DNA of 64,000 nucleotides from Rosa chinensis (taxonomy: Eukaryota; Streptophyta; Magnoliopsida; Rosales; Rosaceae). The stretch spans positions 1,574,001 through 1,638,000 of the forward strand of contig NC_037094.1 of NCBI RefSeq assembly GCF_002994745.2. Direction: 5' to 3'. Both the position numbers and the translations under genes were made by a program. The stretch's first letter is position 1. Every line of letters begins with the position of its first letter. The notes under the pieces are model-generated. The model did not search any database, was not told where the DNA came from, and saw only the letters and a program-made list of their open reading frames with translations. Below, piece by piece: positions 54,459 through 64,000 of this stretch.

Positions 54459-55365
54459 AGTAAGAGGTGTGTAAGTTCTCTCTTATACAAACTACAGAAC
54501 AGTGAGGGTTGTTTCTCTCGTCTCTCCCGAGCAACAGCCGTCACTTCCCTTTCCTTCTCTCCGTACGACGGCGCGTAGCCTTGATGTCGTTGTCGGACGG
54601 GTCTCCTTGGTCTCCTGCTATTCTGCTCCCCCTTCGGGTTGGGTAGTGAGAGTGGGGGCAAATAAGTGCCCTGGATCAGGTCCGATCTGGAGCATCTAGC
54701 GGCTTGTGAGACGATGGGTGAGGTCATGCATGCTGGATTCGAGCGGTGGAGGAGGTGGATGTCGGACTTGTCTGGTTTCGCAGTGGTCTTCTCCTGGTCG
54801 TGTAGTCGCTGCTCCTTCTGATTTGGCTGGAACTTGAAGGCCGATGGCTTCTTCCTTCTTTTCTGGACTGGATCGACGTGGTGGTCGCAGGTAGAGTTGG
54901 TGGTCGAAGGCAAGTACTCCGGCGGGCATCCAGGCGGGTTTTGGCCGGGTTCATGGTTTGCTGCTGATGTGTTGGGCCTCATCTTGGGTCTCTGTTGTTG
55001 GGCTAGGGCAGGGTCTGCTTTGTTGGGCTCTGTTTTCTTTAGGGTTATTAATCTAGGTTTTTTAGATTTAAGCTAGCATTTTTTCTTTTTTCTTTAAGCC
55101 TCTGCTTTAAGAATAATATTGGGGAAGGGTCTTGGCTGCGTTCGGATCCTCCCTAGTAGTGTGTCAAGGTTACTTGAATCATTGGAGCTTAATCTTATGG
55201 TTACATTATGTTTTGAGTAGTCTAGGGCTTGCTTTAGGTTATTCATTCATGGCTCTCTTCTGTCGTTGCCCGGAGTCCGGGTGAGTAATTTGTAATGTTT
55301 CCTACTTTACTATTAATGGACTGACACCCCACGTGTTCAAAAAAAAAGAAAGTAAGAGGTGTGTA
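54459..55365 (+). mobile_element. Retroposon C, 877 bp, 15 bp TSD, poly(A) tail
   Basis: The insertion 54474-55350 is bracketed by perfect repeats AGTAAGAGGTGTGTA at 54459-54473 and 55351-55365. The A-rich tail (55339-55350) abuts the right repeat. The body is GC-rich (54540-55020), then has a GGGTTATTAATCTAGG region and a T-rich 3' part. This layout resembles retroposon A and the outer element at 61521-63698. It has no reverse transcriptase. The minus-strand frame of 180 codons at 54440-54982 runs antisense through the GC-rich body and is not taken as a gene. Confidence 0.92.
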
Positions 55366-56481
55366 TTAAGTATTTAGGGATGTGCGAATAAAATTTCTCA
55401 TACCAATACTGTTGAGAACATGAAAAAATATAACTCCCGTATTGGGAAAATTTTTTAAGACTCTCAAGAGAAACCCGTAGGGTTTCAAGTCTAGGCGGCG
55501 AGGTCGGCGGCCATATGCATGCAGCATCGGTGGCCATCTGCGTGCAACGTCAGTTACAAGCCTAACGTGTTTCACAAGTAGGAGACGGTTTGACTGGTTA
55601 AGTGGCTTGCTTGGTCAATCTTCGAATTAGTGGTTGACTGGTTTGATCGGAGCTAACCTACTTGGTGGTTTGATCAACGGCGACGGCGGCTGGTTAGCTT
55701 GACGTCTGGAGGTCGGGGATCAAGCTTTTGGCGACGGGAATTTAGGCAATTTGATCCTTGATTCTAGTGGGTTGTCGTGGCTTTTGGGTTGGTGGTCGTC
55801 GGCTAGATCTTGCAGTTGGAGGCCACGTGGTTCTGATTCCGATCGGCAGAAGATTACTTGCAGGTTTTCAGTGCTTGATGGGATGCTGGCAAGGCCGGCC
55901 GCCTGACAGATTGGCGACGGCAGCTTCAATGGAGCGGTCTAGGACTTTTGCCTAGTTTTCTCAGGTTTGGACTGGGGTCTTGGGGCTTTGGCACAAATTC
56001 GGGTTGTTGGGTCCTATTTTGTGGGCTTATAAGGGTCATCACTTGTCACTTAGTGATGAGGATGGGTATGGCCTAAGAGGTGGACCTTCTTAGGCAAGTG
56101 GGTTAGTATATGGTCCAGGACCAATCGTTTCGAAGCATAACTTCTGTAGGAGTTGATAATTATCTGGAATAAGATTGGATTTCAAGCGGCTTATGGATAA
56201 GGAGTTGCTCCTATTTGTTGGCTAGGAAGTTGTTTTCTATTGGTACCACAATTGCATGATTGGCTAATGGGAGGCTAGACTATGATTTTGCCCTAGAAGA
56301 CTTAGAGTTTCTTTATCTATAAGCTCGCTAATTATAGCGAGCTTATCATCGACTTGTAATGAGTTTGCTTAGCTTAGATTAAGGTTTCTAGATTTTCTTG
56401 CCAGCTATATTTTTGAAAGTGCAGCTATACTCTAGCCATTGGCTGAATGCCGGCTATTGATCCTATTGATATCAATTTCTA

Positions 56482-56520
<39 letters not shown>
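55366..56520 (+). mobile_element. Possible further retroposon ending in (TA)n
   Basis: From about 55460 to 56480 the sequence has the same composition and style as retroposons A and C (GGGTTTCAAG start, GC-rich body, GGGTCCTATTTTGTGGGC middle, T-rich end). It ends in a (TA)n run instead of poly(A). No TSD could be found, partly because the end lies in the microsatellite, so this is only a resemblance. Confidence 0.4.
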
Positions 56521-56528
<8 letters not shown>

Positions 56529-56928
56529 TTCTATCCTGAGCGGAGTTCCGCTTTGAAATTACGGAGTGAACTTTGAGTTTTGGATCGCTTTTAGGTCGCA
56601 TATCCTCATCTCAACCGTTAAGTTTTTAGGTACTAGTGTATAGATCATCTGTGCAAATTTTCAGCCAAATTGATGACTGTTAAGGCATTGATAACTGCTT
56701 TAAAGCTAATACAGTTCAGGCTAGACAGATTCAGTTCGTCGATTGGTTTAAGTGAGTTAGATACCTTAACGATCATCAATTTGGCTGAAAATTTGCAGAG
56801 ATGATTTATACACTAGTACCTAAAACTGAACGGTCGAGATGCAGATATGCGACCTAAAAGTGACTAAAAACTCGAAGTTCACTCCTTAATTTCAAAAAGA
56901 AACTCCACTCTGGATAAAATCTGATATA
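56521..56928. mobile_element. Foldback element (~400 bp) inserted in a TA microsatellite
   Basis: Left and right halves are near-complete inverted repeats. Matching arms include ATATCAGATT at the outer ends, then AGTACCTAAAA/TTTTAGGTACTAGTGTATA and CAAATTTTCAGCCAAATTGATG with their complements near 56770-56830. The arms are roughly 170 bp around a spacer of about 60 bp. TA runs border both sides, so a TA target site is likely. It is non-coding, as expected of a MITE. The RNA would form a long hairpin. Confidence 0.85.
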
Positions 56929-57134
56929 TATATATATATATATTATATAACTCCTACATTGAAAAAATATAACTTTGCTTATCTTATAATTTAGGTCACT
57001 CCATCAATTATCAATTGGTTTTGAATGTGAACCTCAGATTACTTTATTAAATACATCATGGAATCGTAACGCCCCGTAGTCGATCACCTTAACAAAATTT
57101 GGCAAAGTAAAGTACGTTTATTTATAATTTGCAA
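56929..57134. other. 3' flank of intact peptide gene
   Basis: Probable 3' UTR of the minus-strand peptide gene; nothing else is seen. Confidence 0.5.
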
Positions 57135-57705
57135 TCAACCAATAGGGCCATGCGGTATGGCGCTACTCGGTGGAGGTGGAGGGCTGGGAATTGCTCCTAG
57201 CTTTCTTGGTGCTGGATCTGCAATCAATAAACTTGACCGTGCGTTATATATTACTCAATCAAATATGTTCTAATCTATAATGAAAAGCTGAGCGTTTAGC
57301 CTGTTCTGTGATCTGTTCTGGCTAAATTAAGAGTTTCAGATTGTTTTTCGATGTTGTTTGATTCCCAGATTAACTTTCATGCATATGTACGGTATGCTTA
57401 ATCTCAAGAGAGTTACTAAGTACAGCTGATCGATCAATGATCATTAATTCAAACTGATCGAGCTCATCAGCTTCCAGCTAGCTTAGATATGTATAGCTAG
57501 TAGCTTAGATATGTATAGCTAGTAGTGAAAATGGTTGTCAACTAATGAACAATAGTATGCCTGCAAATCAAAAGTTCATGCTAATTAGAAGAGAGATAGA
57601 GAAAAATCGTTTACCTGCGTGAACTGATTGCATGGACAAGAATGAAGCACTAAAAATCATGAGCATGATTATCAGAATACGGATCACAGAGCATGAGATG
57701 CCCAT
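57135..57705 (-). CDS. Short secreted proline-rich peptide precursor, intact (57 aa)
   Basis: Exon 1 (57615-57705) encodes a 30-residue signal peptide: MGISCSVIRILIIMLMIF then SASFLSMQSVHA. A consensus GTAAAC donor and TTGATTGCAG acceptor remove a 397 bp intron. Exon 2 (57135-57217) completes a 57-residue product whose mature part is only 27 residues: DPAPRKLGAIPSPPPPP followed by SSAIPHGPIG. There are no cysteines in the mature part. Layout (signal peptide, short basic-then-proline-rich tail, phase-1 intron at the cleavage site) is like that of small signalling-peptide precursors, but the C-terminus does not match the CLE, CEP, IDA, PIP or PSK motifs I know. Paralogues lie at 47814-49301 and 60143-60234. 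A TATA box stands about 85 bp upstream. Function is unknown. Confidence 0.8.
57481..57525. repeat. Two tandem 22 bp units in peptide-gene intron
   Basis: AGCTTAGATATGTATAGCTAGT appears twice in direct succession within the intron of the intact peptide gene. Confidence 0.8.
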
Positions 57706-57788
57706 CTCGATCTTAATCGATATTTCAACGCAAGGCCGATGTACTGCTAGCTAATTGGCTCTCTCAACTTATTGAATAATATATGTAC

Positions 57789-57797
57789 AATATATAG
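57789..57797 (-). promoter_or_regulatory. TATA box of intact peptide gene
   Basis: CTATATATTG on the minus strand, about 85 bp upstream of the ATG at 57705. The spacing implies a leader of about 55 nt. Confidence 0.6.
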
Positions 57798-58738
57798 GAT
57801 AATAATGGTGTGTTAGAAATTAAGTGAATTAGTCTTTGTAAAAAACCGCGTTGGCAGACTTTGACCTAAGTGACTAGTGCGCCATTGATGATCGATTATT
57901 TATTTTTGTAACTATCCATGACGTGCATTTTGGACTTCTTTTGTAAGACGATTTATTAGAGGAGAGATTGAGGTTGAATTTAGCTGATAATTCCCCAATT
58001 ACCCGACATCGGTCTAGAAGACTATTGCAGAAGGCCCGAATCAAATTCATGAAGCTGAATTGTCTGCTTGAATTAAGATCAATAAGCTCATTTAATCCGA
58101 CGGTTTACATTTTTGATGTCATCAAACAATGGTTTACATTTTTAAAATTACAATACTCTGAAATATTGTAATTTCCTCGAATACCATTATAATTTCTTTC
58201 TTTTTATTTCTTTAAAGAAATCCATACTTATGTATGAATGCAAAATCATGACCTATGCCAAATTTATGCAAGCCATAAACCTCAAATAAAGAAACGAGAT
58301 GTCTTACTTGGCTCCTCGAACTTCACTAGCCTTACGCACTTACCTTCAACACCTGCTAAGATTTCCCTGATTTACTTCAAAATTTCAAGTAGATGCGCTC
58401 TAGTAGTCACTATCAAGTATAGTTCAGAGTCTCCATGCTCGGAATCAATGATGGTGAAACGTACTTTCCCAACTGGAAATTCACGGTACTTGTGAAGCTC
58501 TAAATTAATAATTGGGTTTCATTTTCAAGTCATAGCCCGTGTTTCTCACGCTGCATAGCCCTTGAGACTAACCTTGACGTTTGGTCCTCCTTTACCTTTT
58601 CATTAGTCTTTGATAATTCAAGAACGTACCATCATGATGGACCTCACATTTGCCATGCATGTGACTTGACAAAAGTGACCTGCGCTCTCATCACATAATG
58701 CTTCCCGATTAAAAGGTTTTTTTTTTTTTTTTTTTTGC
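57798..58738. other. Intergenic upstream of intact peptide gene
   Basis: It contains the peptide-gene promoter. The plus frame at 58238-58495 has no family match. A T(20) run ends the segment. Confidence 0.4.
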
Positions 58739-58993
58739 CAACAAAGGTTGGTTTAGTTGGTAAGGACGGCCTTGTGTTGGAGCCCCCATTCAAGTTCGAA
58801 TCCTGATACCGACTATCATTTGTTGGCGGGTAATCTAAAAAATATCATGCATGTATAATTCTATACCAATAGGCTGGGCTGGGACACTAGTCAATTTCGT
58901 AAGTCCTGTTCGGTTAAGGTTGTAGATTTGTCCTAACCCTGGTAGTGTAGGGAAGCCTCCCTCTTATTTGAACTTTTTGTAACAAAAAAAAAA
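58739..58993 (+). mobile_element. tRNA-derived SINE
   Basis: The 5' part carries RNA polymerase III-type boxes: an A-box-like TTTAGTTGGTAAGGA near 58752 and a B box AGTTCGAATCC near 58793, about 35 bp apart as in tRNA genes. A tRNA-unrelated body of about 170 bp and an A(12) tail follow. No cloverleaf is possible, so it is not a tRNA gene. No TSD was identified, probably because the left edge lies next to a T(20) run. Confidence 0.75.
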
Positions 58994-60142
58994 AACTCAT
59001 TCTTTAGAACCTTCACTAGCAAAATCAAACATGTTCCACCAATACTATGAACAACTTGTAGATGAAAGTGGAAGATCCTTTTATGCATATCCACGGTCTT
59101 GAAGACATGTTCTTCCCACCCAAATTTTCATGAAAACTTCTAGCACTCGATCATCAAATATAGAGGTGATAGAAAGTTCAAGGAACGCAGGCCTCCAAAC
59201 ACCATTCATCAAATAATTCATAGTACGTGCATACTCTAGCAAAATGTACTGCCCAAATAAGGGATGAAAACTGGTCTTCATTGACTTGTGGAAGTACTGC
59301 ACTTGATGAAGCTTGCTTAACAAACTGAAACCATTGTTATATAATAAGTTGCAGCTCCATGCAGTTTGTTTATTTCGGTTTCATTCTTCACCTTTAGAGC
59401 TTGTTCATGAGCTGTCCAAGGGGGCAGTATGTTTACTGAGGCCAAATTCCTCACTTGTGTAGCTGCTCGGGGCGGTGCCAATCAATGAATTAACACCTCC
59501 ATATCATATAGTGGATACTAGACAGAAGCTACTTGTGGATGTCCCTAGGATGCCAAGTCCTAAGACGCATGTAGTCTTTAATCAATTTGTTGATGGATAT
59601 GGAGTACTATTGGGGTGTGTGTGTGTGTTCCTCGAAAGTATATGGTTCATTAATCCTCCAAAGTCTACAATACTTCTTTTGGTTCTGCAATACTTAAAGC
59701 TACGGTTCGTCTACGGGTACTATACATCAAGTAAACTAGTTCGATACATAAGTAGACTACCTCGATACAAAGATAGACTAATTTGATATCAAGTCAAGCT
59801 AGTCTACTTATGTATAGAGTCAGTCTATATCTGTATCAAATTTAGTCTACTTAATATATTGATACATTAATGTACCGTACAATTTTCCATATATACTTAA
59901 ACTGGCCGGCTAGTTTTTTTCAGATTGTACGTCTCCTGGAATCATCAGCATGCTTCATGTTTCCATCACCGTTCAGTTATTTTTAACACCAAAAATCTTC
60001 ATATATCCATGTAATTATTAATTACTAAGTACTTGGCACTTAATTTCTTGCATATATACCTATCCTTAATTAGTACGTTATTAGTTTCATAACTCCGCCT
60101 TCATGTTAATTAGATGAACCTACTGAGAAAGAAATCAATTAC
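58994..60142. other. Intergenic; no exon 2 for the orphan peptide exon
   Basis: I searched this stretch for a proline-rich second exon belonging to the orphan exon at 60143-60234 and found none. Segments at 59700-59880 contain repeated and inverted TAGTCTACTTA / TGATACATAAGTAGAC words. Confidence 0.45.
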
Positions 60143-60234
60143 CTGCGTAAACTGATTGCATGGCCAAGAATGAAGAACTGAATATCACGAGCATGATTCA
60201 GAATACGGATCAAAGCGCACGAGAGGTGCCCCAT
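60143..60234 (-). pseudogene. Orphan signal-peptide exon of the peptide family, frameshifted
   Basis: This 92 nt exon aligns with exon 1 of the intact gene: GATCCGTATTCTGA, then ATCATGCTC, TTCATTCTTG, CCATGCAATCAGTTTACGCA and a GTAATT donor. It has gained 3 nt near the start and lost 2 nt (TA) after CTGA, which breaks the frame in the hydrophobic core. Restarting at an internal ATG would leave only MLVIFSSSFLAMQSVYA. No second exon was found downstream, so the copy is dead or partial. Confidence 0.75.
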
Positions 60235-60507
60235 ATCTTACTCGATATTTCAATGAAAGGTCGATGTACTTTCTAGCTAATTGGATCTTAACTTGTCTCC
60301 TTCTCTATGTGTTTTCTTGATCTTTGCTGGGAAGGACGTACAGAAGCAAGCAAGCAATACAAAACCGCGTTGGATTTGACCCAATTTCACTTTAAAGCGG
60401 TGTTATTAGTACTAGTACAGTAGTACATGGTTGGATTTTTGATAAAGGTCAATACGAGAGATTTAAATGAAAGAGACGATAGTTTTGAATTTTGAATTTA
60501 GCTGGTT
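60235..60507. other. Upstream flank of orphan peptide exon
   Basis: AT-rich, no feature recognised. Confidence 0.4.
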
Positions 60508-60640
60508 ACTAAAGTCTCTGATGACTTTGACCATATAAGGCCCTTTCAAAAAACAATGAAGTCTATGATGACTTTGACTATATAAGGCCTTTTTTTTGAA
60601 AAAAAAAAGTCTTTAATGACTTTGACTATATAAGTCCTTT
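60508..60640. repeat. Three tandem ~50 bp units
   Basis: AAGTCT-TGATGACTTTGAC followed by TATATAAGGCC is repeated three times with A/T-run length differences between the units. Confidence 0.85.
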
Positions 60641-61504
60641 TTGAATTTGAGTGGACTCAAATTCATCAAGCTCAATTTTTCCTTTTAAATGAAAGATTCA
60701 TTGGCTTTAATATGCCCCTAATTTGGGTATAAAATATAGAATAGTACAAAGAAGATTACTCTGTTAACACATTTTGAGCACGGAATAGTCTATACTAAAC
60801 AAAAACACTTCATTCAATAGACAATCTATCGTACTTAATCTCAAATTCGGAGCATGCAATTGTGGCATGCTGGAGTCAAGTACCTCATAGAAGAGCTCCA
60901 CCTAAGCAAAGACAAAATAAACACCAATAACCTATTACAAGAAAAGCAACAAAAAAACACACAAAGTGCATAGACCAGCCTAAACCCACTAAAACCCACT
61001 AGAAAATGGTGGAGACTTAATGAAAAAAAAAAATTAATTAAAATAATAGCAGCTTAGTAGAGTCCAAAAAAGAAAGAGCCCCAGCCCAATGCTCAACAGA
61101 ACTAGCTAGCCCAGCCATGATCCTTGCCGCAATGCTGCCTACGATACACCACCTAGACCACCCGTGAATCTCAAACGCTGGGTATACCAACTAGACCTGA
61201 ACCCAAACTAGATTTGGATCATCCCGTACACCAAAAAGCCTTTAGAACCACCTGATGCCGATGTCGCTTAATTGTCTACTTGGGATTATGATTTTTTTTT
61301 TGTTTCAGTACTTGGGATTATGATTTTTAACATGCGCATACCCCAATTAATATGATTTTCTTAATTAATTTGCTCAGTCTCATTCTTTTTTATTTTATTA
61401 TTATTATTATTATTATTGAGGAATTAGCAATAATTAATAACAAAGATTGATTCGATAAAGCATGCAAATTTCAATGACATTTTCACTTTAGGCGCCAAAA
61501 TAAC
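60641..61504. other. Intergenic, no gene
   Basis: AT-rich sequence with an (ATT)n run at 61395-61418. Nothing coding is seen. Confidence 0.5.
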
Positions 61505-61740
61505 AAGTCGATTGTTGTACCTAGAGGGATACCTCTGAGCTTTTTGGAGCGATCTCAAGCGGTGAAACTCACCTAGGGTTTCGTGTGGTGGCGGCGGCTA
61601 CCTTGCGGTCCCCAGACCCGACAGCCAGGGGACGGAGTGCAGACTTCTTGTTTTGCGGCGTCGCTGTTTAGGTGGAGTGCTCGACGGAAAATAGGTTGAG
61701 GCAGTAAGGGCTCCAATCGCGGTGGCTTACGGCTGAGGTG

Positions 61741-61917
61741 TGTTAGCAGTATTAATATCCCACATTAGATATCAAGCCACGTGTCATCAATCTGTAAATC
61801 CTAGCTCTAGTATAAATAGCTGTATTCAGCTTAGCTCCCTCATGTAGTTCGACCTATCAATTTCTAATTTCAGTCTCTATTTTTCTCCCTTTCTTGATTT
61901 TCTTTACAAAGCTATCA
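61741..61917 (+). repeat. 5' LTR
   Basis: TGTTAGCAGTATTAATATCC start and AAGCTATCA end; carries the element's promoter with TATAAATA at 61811. Confidence 0.93.
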
Positions 61918-62660
61918 TGCTTTCCTATGTTGTACCACATGATGCTATGAGTTATTCATGTAGCAATTATGTTGTTAATCCCACTACTCCAGTTACTCAA
62001 GTTGGGTCTATTTCACATGCCACCAATATGACACAAAGTCTCGGTTCTCTTCACAATGATTCATCATCTTCACATTCTGCGTACACTGCAAATGTCAGGG
62101 TCAACAATGGTTCTTGTCCTATCCAAAATGGATATGTGATGTGTTCTACACCTGCACCTTACAGAGGGAATACTCAGATGCATAGACCTTACTCTTCTCA
62201 ATTGCGTGGAGCCATACAACATTCCATCTTCACACAATTTTCTAGTGGCTTTACTCAGCCGCAAAATGGTGGTTGTCCTTCACTGCAAAACACACAATTC
62301 ACTTAGCAACAGGGAAGCTTTACACAACAAAAAGATGGTGGAAATTCTTCGATGCAAAATGCAAATTTCAATCAACATAATGAAACTTTTATGCAGCAAA
62401 CTGTCAATGGTGTGAGAATGCAAGTACCATATGGTAGATCTCAGGTGCAGGGCAACTTTCAGATTTCTGATAACTCTAATGGTGGGTTTTCCACACAACA
62501 GAATAAAGATTGTACAGAAAATACCAGGAGGTCTTGTTACGTTGCCAAAATGTGCAGATATAAAAAGCAATCAAACAATGACTTCAGTCAACCCAAGTCT
62601 GCTTCCATTGCTGCTCAACCAAGCCCATGTTCTTCCATGCCACTTATTCCTCCTGGTTGA
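61917..62660 (+). pseudogene. Internal Gln/Asn/Ser-rich reading frame of LTR element, one stop
   Basis: A single reading frame of 248 codons spans nearly the whole interior. Its ATG uses the last base of the 5' LTR. One TAG at 62304-62306 interrupts it; the same frame continues as QQGSFTQQKDGGNSSMQNAN to the stop at 62658-62660. Composition is rich in Q, N, S, T and H, with repeats of a QNGG / QNTQF type. I see no zinc knuckle or capsid motif and cannot say whether it is a relic of Gag or captured sequence. Confidence 0.6.
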
Positions 62661-62762
62661 AGCATCTGGTCTAATATCTTCTCCAACAACGTTCACTCAT
62701 CTCAACATCTATATCTCTGTGTCAGCTTGAAGATTGTATCCAATCATCAAGCTGAGGGGGGG

Positions 62763-62939
62763 TGTTAGCAGTATTAATATCCCACATTAGATATCAAGCC
62801 ACGTGTCATCAATCTGTAAATCCTAGCTCTAGTATAAATAGCTGTATTCAGCTTAGCTCCCTCATGTAGTTCGACCTATCAATTTCTAATTTCAGTCTCT
62901 ATTTTTCTCCCTTTCTTGATTTTCTTTACAAAGCTATCA
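62763..62939 (+). repeat. 3' LTR
   Basis: Identical to the 5' LTR by eye over 177 bp, preceded by a G-rich polypurine tract. Confidence 0.93.
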
Positions 62940-63714
62940 AGGTGATCGAGGGTGCGAGCTCTGGTGCGCTTTGGACTCCTTCGTGCTGGTTTGAGGCTTT
63001 GGAGGTTTATAGTGGCAGCGGCGGAGGAGGAAACTTTTGAGGCATGGGTTTATGTGTTCGGAGGCTCGGCTTGCTCCCTGTTTTCAGGTCGGGACGAGGT
63101 CTTCTCTGACCACGGCGATGGTGGAGCAACGCGACCGGCATTCGGATTGATGAGGGGAGGCTACTCCCTCGAAGGATTGGTAGCAGGTCGATCTAGGGAG
63201 ACGAGTTGATGGAGATGGGCTTTGGCCATTAGGCCTTTGTCTGGCTGAGCTGCTGTTCTGTGGTCTGGCTGGGCTAGCCCAATCTCTTTTCACATTTCTC
63301 TGTTAGTTTGGGCATGTTGTGGATCTTAGGAGAGTAGCAAAGCCCTTATATTGTTTTTTTTTTTTGCTTCAAATAGGTGCTCTTACCTTTTCTATCCATG
63401 GTTGTAGCTGTATACTGGTTGATGAGTCGCAATGTACACCAAGAAGGTCTTAGGCGTCAAAACTTGTCAAGTTAGTGATCCTGATTTAGGGTTGGATTTT
63501 TTTACTTTATACATTTTACTTCTATTTTGGTTTGTTTGGTTTAAGTCGCTCTGCTATATGCAGTCTGATTGGCTTCTCTAAGCAGTTCGTATTGTGCTTG
63601 AATTTATATTATAAGTAGTTTCTTGAAACCCTCTAACTTGATTCAATGACATCGTAATATATTAGAACCTGATTCCATTTCCTAAAAAAAAAAACAAGAA
63701 GTAGATTGTTGTAC

Positions 63715-64000
63715 AAGATAGATTATCAGAGTTTGTCTTTAATACATTTCATGCCTAATCGAGAGAACACCAAATCACAAGGATCAGCACAAGATTTGAT
63801 CTTTACAGAAGAGCCAACCACCTATAAACATGTGGATGCAATCTTAGCCTCATCCTATGATGATCGAATGAAACGATTACATTTTTTTTTTCTTTTTTGA
63901 AAGAAAAAGGAGTTTTGAATTACCGAGGATTTAGTTTTCGAATTACCTGGGAGTTTTGGAACTGATCTTGATTAGCTCGTAGTGGTTAAAATGGCCACTG
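63715..64000. other. Window end, no gene seen
   Basis: A short plus frame (63706-63900) ends in a T-run and has no family match. Confidence 0.4.

Larger units (their letters stand above)
61736..62944 (+). mobile_element. Non-autonomous LTR retrotransposon, 1199 bp, identical LTRs
   Basis: LTRs of 177 bp at 61741-61917 and 62763-62939 are identical by eye and start TG and end CA. The 5 bp TSD AGGTG stands at 61736-61740 and 62940-62944. A polypurine tract (GCTGAGGGGGGG) abuts the 3' LTR. The LTR contains a TATA box TATAAATA at 61811-61818. No protease, integrase or reverse transcriptase is present and no standard primer-binding site follows the 5' LTR, so it depends on a helper. Identical LTRs mean recent insertion. 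Confidence 0.93.
61505..63714 (+). mobile_element. Retroposon D with nested LTR element
   Basis: The outer insertion 61521-63698 is flanked by 16 bp repeats AAGTCGATTGTTGTAC (61505-61520) and AAGTAGATTGTTGTAC (63699-63714) with one mismatch. An A(11) tail precedes the right copy. Removing the nested LTR element leaves about 974 bp with the same GC-rich body and T-rich 3' region as retroposons A and C. It has no reverse transcriptase. The TSD mismatch suggests it is older than its nested guest. Confidence 0.82.

Noticed and set aside
54440..54982. Minus-strand open frame of 180 codons, Pro/Arg/Ser-rich
   Set aside because: It lies antisense across the GC-rich body of retroposon C and extends over its TSD; composition explains the absence of stops.
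58790..58802. tRNA-like B box GTTCGAATCC
   Set aside because: No acceptor stem or anticodon arm can be folded; it belongs to a SINE, not a tRNA gene.

Overview
This is plant nuclear DNA from a dicot, probably a rosid; I cannot name the species from sequence alone. The evidence is GT-AG introns averaging a few hundred AT-rich bases, recognisable plant-specific families (REM-type B3, early nodulin-like phytocyanin, MIR157, DUF599) and abundant plant transposons. There are no operons, and most open frames longer than 60 codons are chance or transposon-derived. Gene models were built by hand from splice sites and family motifs. All completed models give coding lengths divisible by three.

Positions 1-31 kb are gene-dense. 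On the minus strand lie a DEAH/DExH RNA helicase (16 exons seen, 3' end cut by the window edge), a two-domain B3 (REM-like) protein and a PP2C phosphatase. Head-to-head with the phosphatase, on the plus strand, is a PKHD-type 2-oxoglutarate/Fe(II) oxygenase, followed by a nuclear poly(A) polymerase. After a decayed MOB1 fragment come two tandem DUF599 membrane-protein genes. The second has a previously hidden, splice-compatible third exon.

Positions 31-64 kb are gene-poor and transposon-rich. The genes here are MIR157 (exact miR157 and star strand, minus strand, with a TATA box), an early nodulin-like phytocyanin, and a small dispersed family of two-exon genes for short secreted proline-rich peptides. 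Of these, one is intact (57.1-57.7 kb), one has its signal-peptide exon split by a hAT transposon (47.8-49.3 kb), and one is a frameshifted orphan exon (60.1-60.2 kb). This peptide family is my best candidate for something not yet described.

Mobile elements are well delimited by target-site duplications (TSDs). They comprise four poly(A)-tailed retroposons with 15-19 bp TSDs; a 1.2 kb LTR element with identical 177 bp LTRs nested in one of them; a 1.2 kb hAT element with an 8 bp TSD; two related ~1 kb MULE-type elements with 9 bp TSDs; a 1.8 kb long-TIR element that may carry captured gene sequence nested in one of these; a 400 bp foldback element in a TA tract; a tRNA-derived SINE; and two LINE RNase H remnants.
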